Shown: positions 6,355-7,143 of the stretch, one piece after another
How the letters are laid out: each line of letters starts with the position of its first letter
Numbering within the stretch: position 1 is the first letter of the stretch
NCBI GenBank assembly: GCA_902495955.1
Contig: CABUZE010000041.1
Span: 1-7,143, forward strand
Origin: an uncultured Collinsella sp.
GTDB lineage: Bacteria; Actinomycetota; Coriobacteriia; Coriobacteriales; Coriobacteriaceae
Reading direction: 5' to 3'
DNA: 7,143 nucleotides
The notes under the pieces: generated by a model
Databases searched by the model: none
Told to the model about the DNA's origin: nothing
The model's input: the letters and a program-made list of their open reading frames with translations, nothing else
Translations under genes and position numbers: made by a program

Positions 6355-6370
6355 AATGGCTTTCTCATAT
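6355..6370 (-). repeat. IS inverted repeat at the left (5') end of the element
   Basis: AATGGCTTTCTCATAT on the plus strand, the exact reverse complement of 4794-4809 (16 of 16). It also supplies the stop codon TGA (6367-6365, minus strand) of the adjoining small peptide ORF. Confidence 0.88.
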
Positions 6371-6481
6371 CGTCTTACGTTGCTTCGAACGTTGCTTGAG
6401 TGCCTCGGAAAGCCCGACGAGCGCCGTGGAGAACGAGACCAAAGCGGTCAGAAGTCTCACGAAATCAATCAGATCGGTCAT
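6365..6481 (-). CDS. Small hydrophobic/basic peptide, type I toxin-like
   Basis: An ORF of 38 codons starting at the ATG 6481-6479. It begins MTDLIDFVRLL, continues with a hydrophobic helix containing TALVSFSTALVGL (about residues 4-24), and ends in a strongly basic tail with a tandem repeat KQRS-KQRK. That is the layout of small membrane-acting toxins: one helix plus a cationic C-terminus. Support for being real: a Shine-Dalgarno GGAGGTGAT (9 nt complementary to the 16S 3' end), 8 nt from GGAGG to the ATG; its own promoter at 6562-6593; and a hairpin that hides the RBS. I do not recognise a named family. The stop TGA lies within the IS inverted repeat, so the last one or two residues come from the insertion; before it the ORF ended at or a few codons after the same place. 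It could alternatively be a holin-like or short regulatory peptide. Confidence 0.55.
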   Translation of the reverse strand: MTDLIDFVRLLTALVSFSTALVGLSEALKQRSKQRKTI

Positions 6482-6516
6482 GGGCATCACCTCCCATCAG
6501 ATGGAGGGCGTTGCCC
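6482..6516 (-). promoter_or_regulatory. Hairpin sequestering the RBS of the small peptide gene
   Basis: On the minus strand, GGGCA (6516-6512) pairs with TGCCC (6486-6482), and CCTCC (6507-6503) pairs with GGAGG (6494-6490), around an 8-nt loop. The whole Shine-Dalgarno is thus folded away and the stem ends right at the ATG. A competing small hairpin, GGGC-AAC-GCCC, uses the anti-SD side and would free the RBS. A masked RBS is a typical feature of type I toxin mRNAs. Confidence 0.65.
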
Positions 6517-6561
6517 GGCACATGGAACTGCCGCCAACGATACCGATTCTATCAAAACTTA

Positions 6562-6593
6562 GTTATATATACGAATATATGTTCGCATGCCAA
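6562..6593 (-). promoter_or_regulatory. Promoter of the small peptide gene
   Basis: TTGGCA (6593-6588, 5 of 6 to consensus) is followed on the minus strand by an AT-rich TATATATAAC tract. TATATA occurs at spacers of 16 and 18 bp (6571-6566 and 6569-6564). The expected start near 6557 gives a leader of roughly 75 nt. ATATAT-ACGA-ATATAT (6565-6580) is a small palindrome over the spacer and -10. With the IS in place this promoter also points into the transposase. Confidence 0.55.
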
Positions 6594-6608
6594 AGGTGCA
6601 GGGTTCTC

Positions 6609-6635
6609 GTGAAAAAGGGGCTGTCCCTTTGTCAC
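6609..6635 (-). terminator. Degenerate REP-like palindrome, possible terminator of the HAD gene
   Basis: GTGA-A-AAAGGG (6609-6619) and CCCTTT-G-TCAC (6625-6635) pair with one mismatch over a 5-nt loop. The right part repeats 16 nt of the palindrome at 4588-4621. On the minus strand it begins right after the HAD stop codon TAA (6639-6637) and the stem is followed by TTTTT partly within its far arm, so it may terminate the HAD transcript. Confidence 0.5.
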
Positions 6636-6636
6636 A

Positions 6637-7143
6637 TTATTCGATGACGGTGCGGGAATTTTGCTTGTGCATGGTGGCGAGCATGTGTTTGGGGACGGCG
6701 TGGACCATGCAGCTGCCGATGGTCGCGCTCGCGGCGGCCTTGGCGGCATCGCTTGCGTTTTTGGTCGCGTAGCTGTGGCGGAAGCGTTTGAGCATGGCAA
6801 TGTCGTTGCCGCCGTCGCCGTAGACCGCGACCTCGTCCTCGGCAATACCGTAGTAGCCCGCCAGCCACGCCACGCTCTCGCCCTTGTTGCACGCCACGTC
6901 CGTGATCTCGAACATCACCGGATCGAACGGCGCGTTGACCACACGGTCCGATCGCTCAGCCAAATATGCCTTAAGGTCGCGCTCCAGCTCGGGCGAGGTC
7001 ACGCGGCAGTTGATTTTGCACACGTCATGACGCAGGATGTCACCGATCGACTGGTCGAAATACTGTTCCTCGTGATACCCGCCACGTGCACGCATGCCGC
7101 GCATCACGATGCGCTTGATATGACTGTCCTTTTTAAAGCCCGC
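6637..7143 (-). CDS. Cof-type HAD-IIB phosphatase, C-terminal part (5' end outside window)
   Basis: 168 codons are open from the right edge to a TAA at 6639-6637. The visible part carries the later motifs of Cof/HAD-IIB sugar-phosphate or nucleotide phosphatases: the motif III lysine in CNKGESV (residue 87 of the visible part), and motif IV GDGGNDIAML (109-118), which binds the metal. The segment FEITDVACNKGESVAWLAGYYGI and the ending ATIGSCMVHAVPKHML follow the family's fold. Motifs I (DxD) and II and most of the cap domain lie outside the window. An internal GTG/ATG near 7107 is not a credible start because the frame continues upstream with family-like sequence. Substrate unknown. It ends next to the small-peptide promoter and is likely unrelated to it functionally. 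Confidence 0.9.
   Translation of the reverse strand, partial: AGFKKDSHIKRIVMRGMRARGGYHEEQYFDQSIGDILRHDVCKINCRVTSPELERDLKAYLAERSDRVVNAPFDPVMFEITDVACNKGESVAWLAGYYGIAEDEVAVYGDGGNDIAMLKRFRHSYATKNASDAAKAAASATIGSCMVHAVPKHMLATMHKQNSRTVIE

Larger units (their letters stand above)
4794..6370 (-). mobile_element. IS110-family insertion sequence, IS1111 type
   Basis: About 1.58 kb bounded by 16-bp perfect inverted repeats (4794-4809 and 6355-6370), containing one intact DEDD-type transposase on the minus strand. In transposase orientation the left end is at 6370 (about 130 bp of leader before the ATG) and the right end at 4794 (about 335 bp of non-coding sequence after the stop). Inverted repeats near the tips plus a long non-coding 3' region fit the IS1111 branch; the classical IS110 branch lacks such repeats. 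These elements usually extend a few bp beyond the repeats, so the true tips are uncertain by several bp. I see no target duplication, as expected for the family. The coding part is clearly richer in G+C than the flanking DNA, suggesting acquisition from elsewhere. Confidence 0.85.

Noticed and set aside
5353..6399. 348-codon plus-strand frame opposite the transposase
   Set aside because: Low-complexity, arginine/glycine/proline-rich translation with no family signature, opposite a gene carrying all IS110 motifs.
6396..6647. Short plus-strand frames opposite the small peptide gene
   Set aside because: No good RBS and no recognisable product. The minus-strand ORF has a strong RBS and promoter.
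1..7143. CRISPR array, tRNA or rRNA genes
   Set aside because: No regularly spaced repeats, no cloverleaf with a T-arm and CCA-like end, and no rRNA signature on either strand.

Overview
The window looks like a chromosomal segment of a high-GC gut actinobacterium of the Coriobacteriia, most likely Collinsella or a close relative. I infer this from the gene content (a giant fused 2-hydroxyacyl-CoA dehydratase/activase protein next to a TetR regulator), the GC-rich codon use and the intergenic palindromes. It is not a database match. All five protein-coding genes I can support lie on the minus strand. The long plus-strand reading frames opposite them are codon-usage shadows.

Layout from left to right. 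(1) 1-3776 minus: most of a very large protein with two ASKHA-type activase domains in tandem, followed by the cysteine-rich dehydratase-like half. Its C-terminus runs off the left edge. (2) 3788-4498 minus: a TetR-type regulator with a TTG start, 11 nt upstream of the first gene and evidently in one operon with it. A palindrome-rich promoter/operator lies at 4520-4568. (3) 4588-4793: an intergenic zone with a perfect REP-like palindrome, a plus-strand sigma-A-type promoter (TTGTTC-17-TAGAAT), a structured RNA start and a strong stem-loop. (4) 4794-6370: an IS110-family insertion sequence of the IS1111 type. It has 16-bp perfect (sub)terminal inverted repeats, an intact DEDD transposase (369 aa, minus strand), and a non-coding 3' region of about 335 bp. 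In that region 250 nt are bracketed by a 20-bp, 19/20-matched inverted repeat, making it the natural candidate for the element's bridge RNA. (5) 6365-6593 minus: a previously uncalled 38-residue hydrophobic/basic peptide gene. It has its own promoter and a 9-nt match to the anti-Shine-Dalgarno sequence, and that site is folded into a hairpin ending exactly at the ATG. (6) 6609-6635: a degenerate second REP-like palindrome that may act as terminator. (7) 6637-7143 minus: the C-terminal part of a Cof-type HAD phosphatase entering from the right edge.

The most interesting reading is that (3) and (5) were once one compact locus: a type I toxin-antitoxin-like unit. In it a small membrane-active peptide gene and a convergent antisense RNA met over a shared stem-loop. 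The IS1111-type element inserted at the foot of that stem-loop, next to the peptide's stop codon. It left the peptide ORF almost unchanged but moved its 3' hairpin and the opposing RNA promoter about 1.6 kb away. The plus-strand RNA now runs into the element and ends at an element-borne terminator (4831-4855). The peptide gene's promoter now points into the transposase. All of this is inferred from sequence only; homologous loci without the insertion would decide it.
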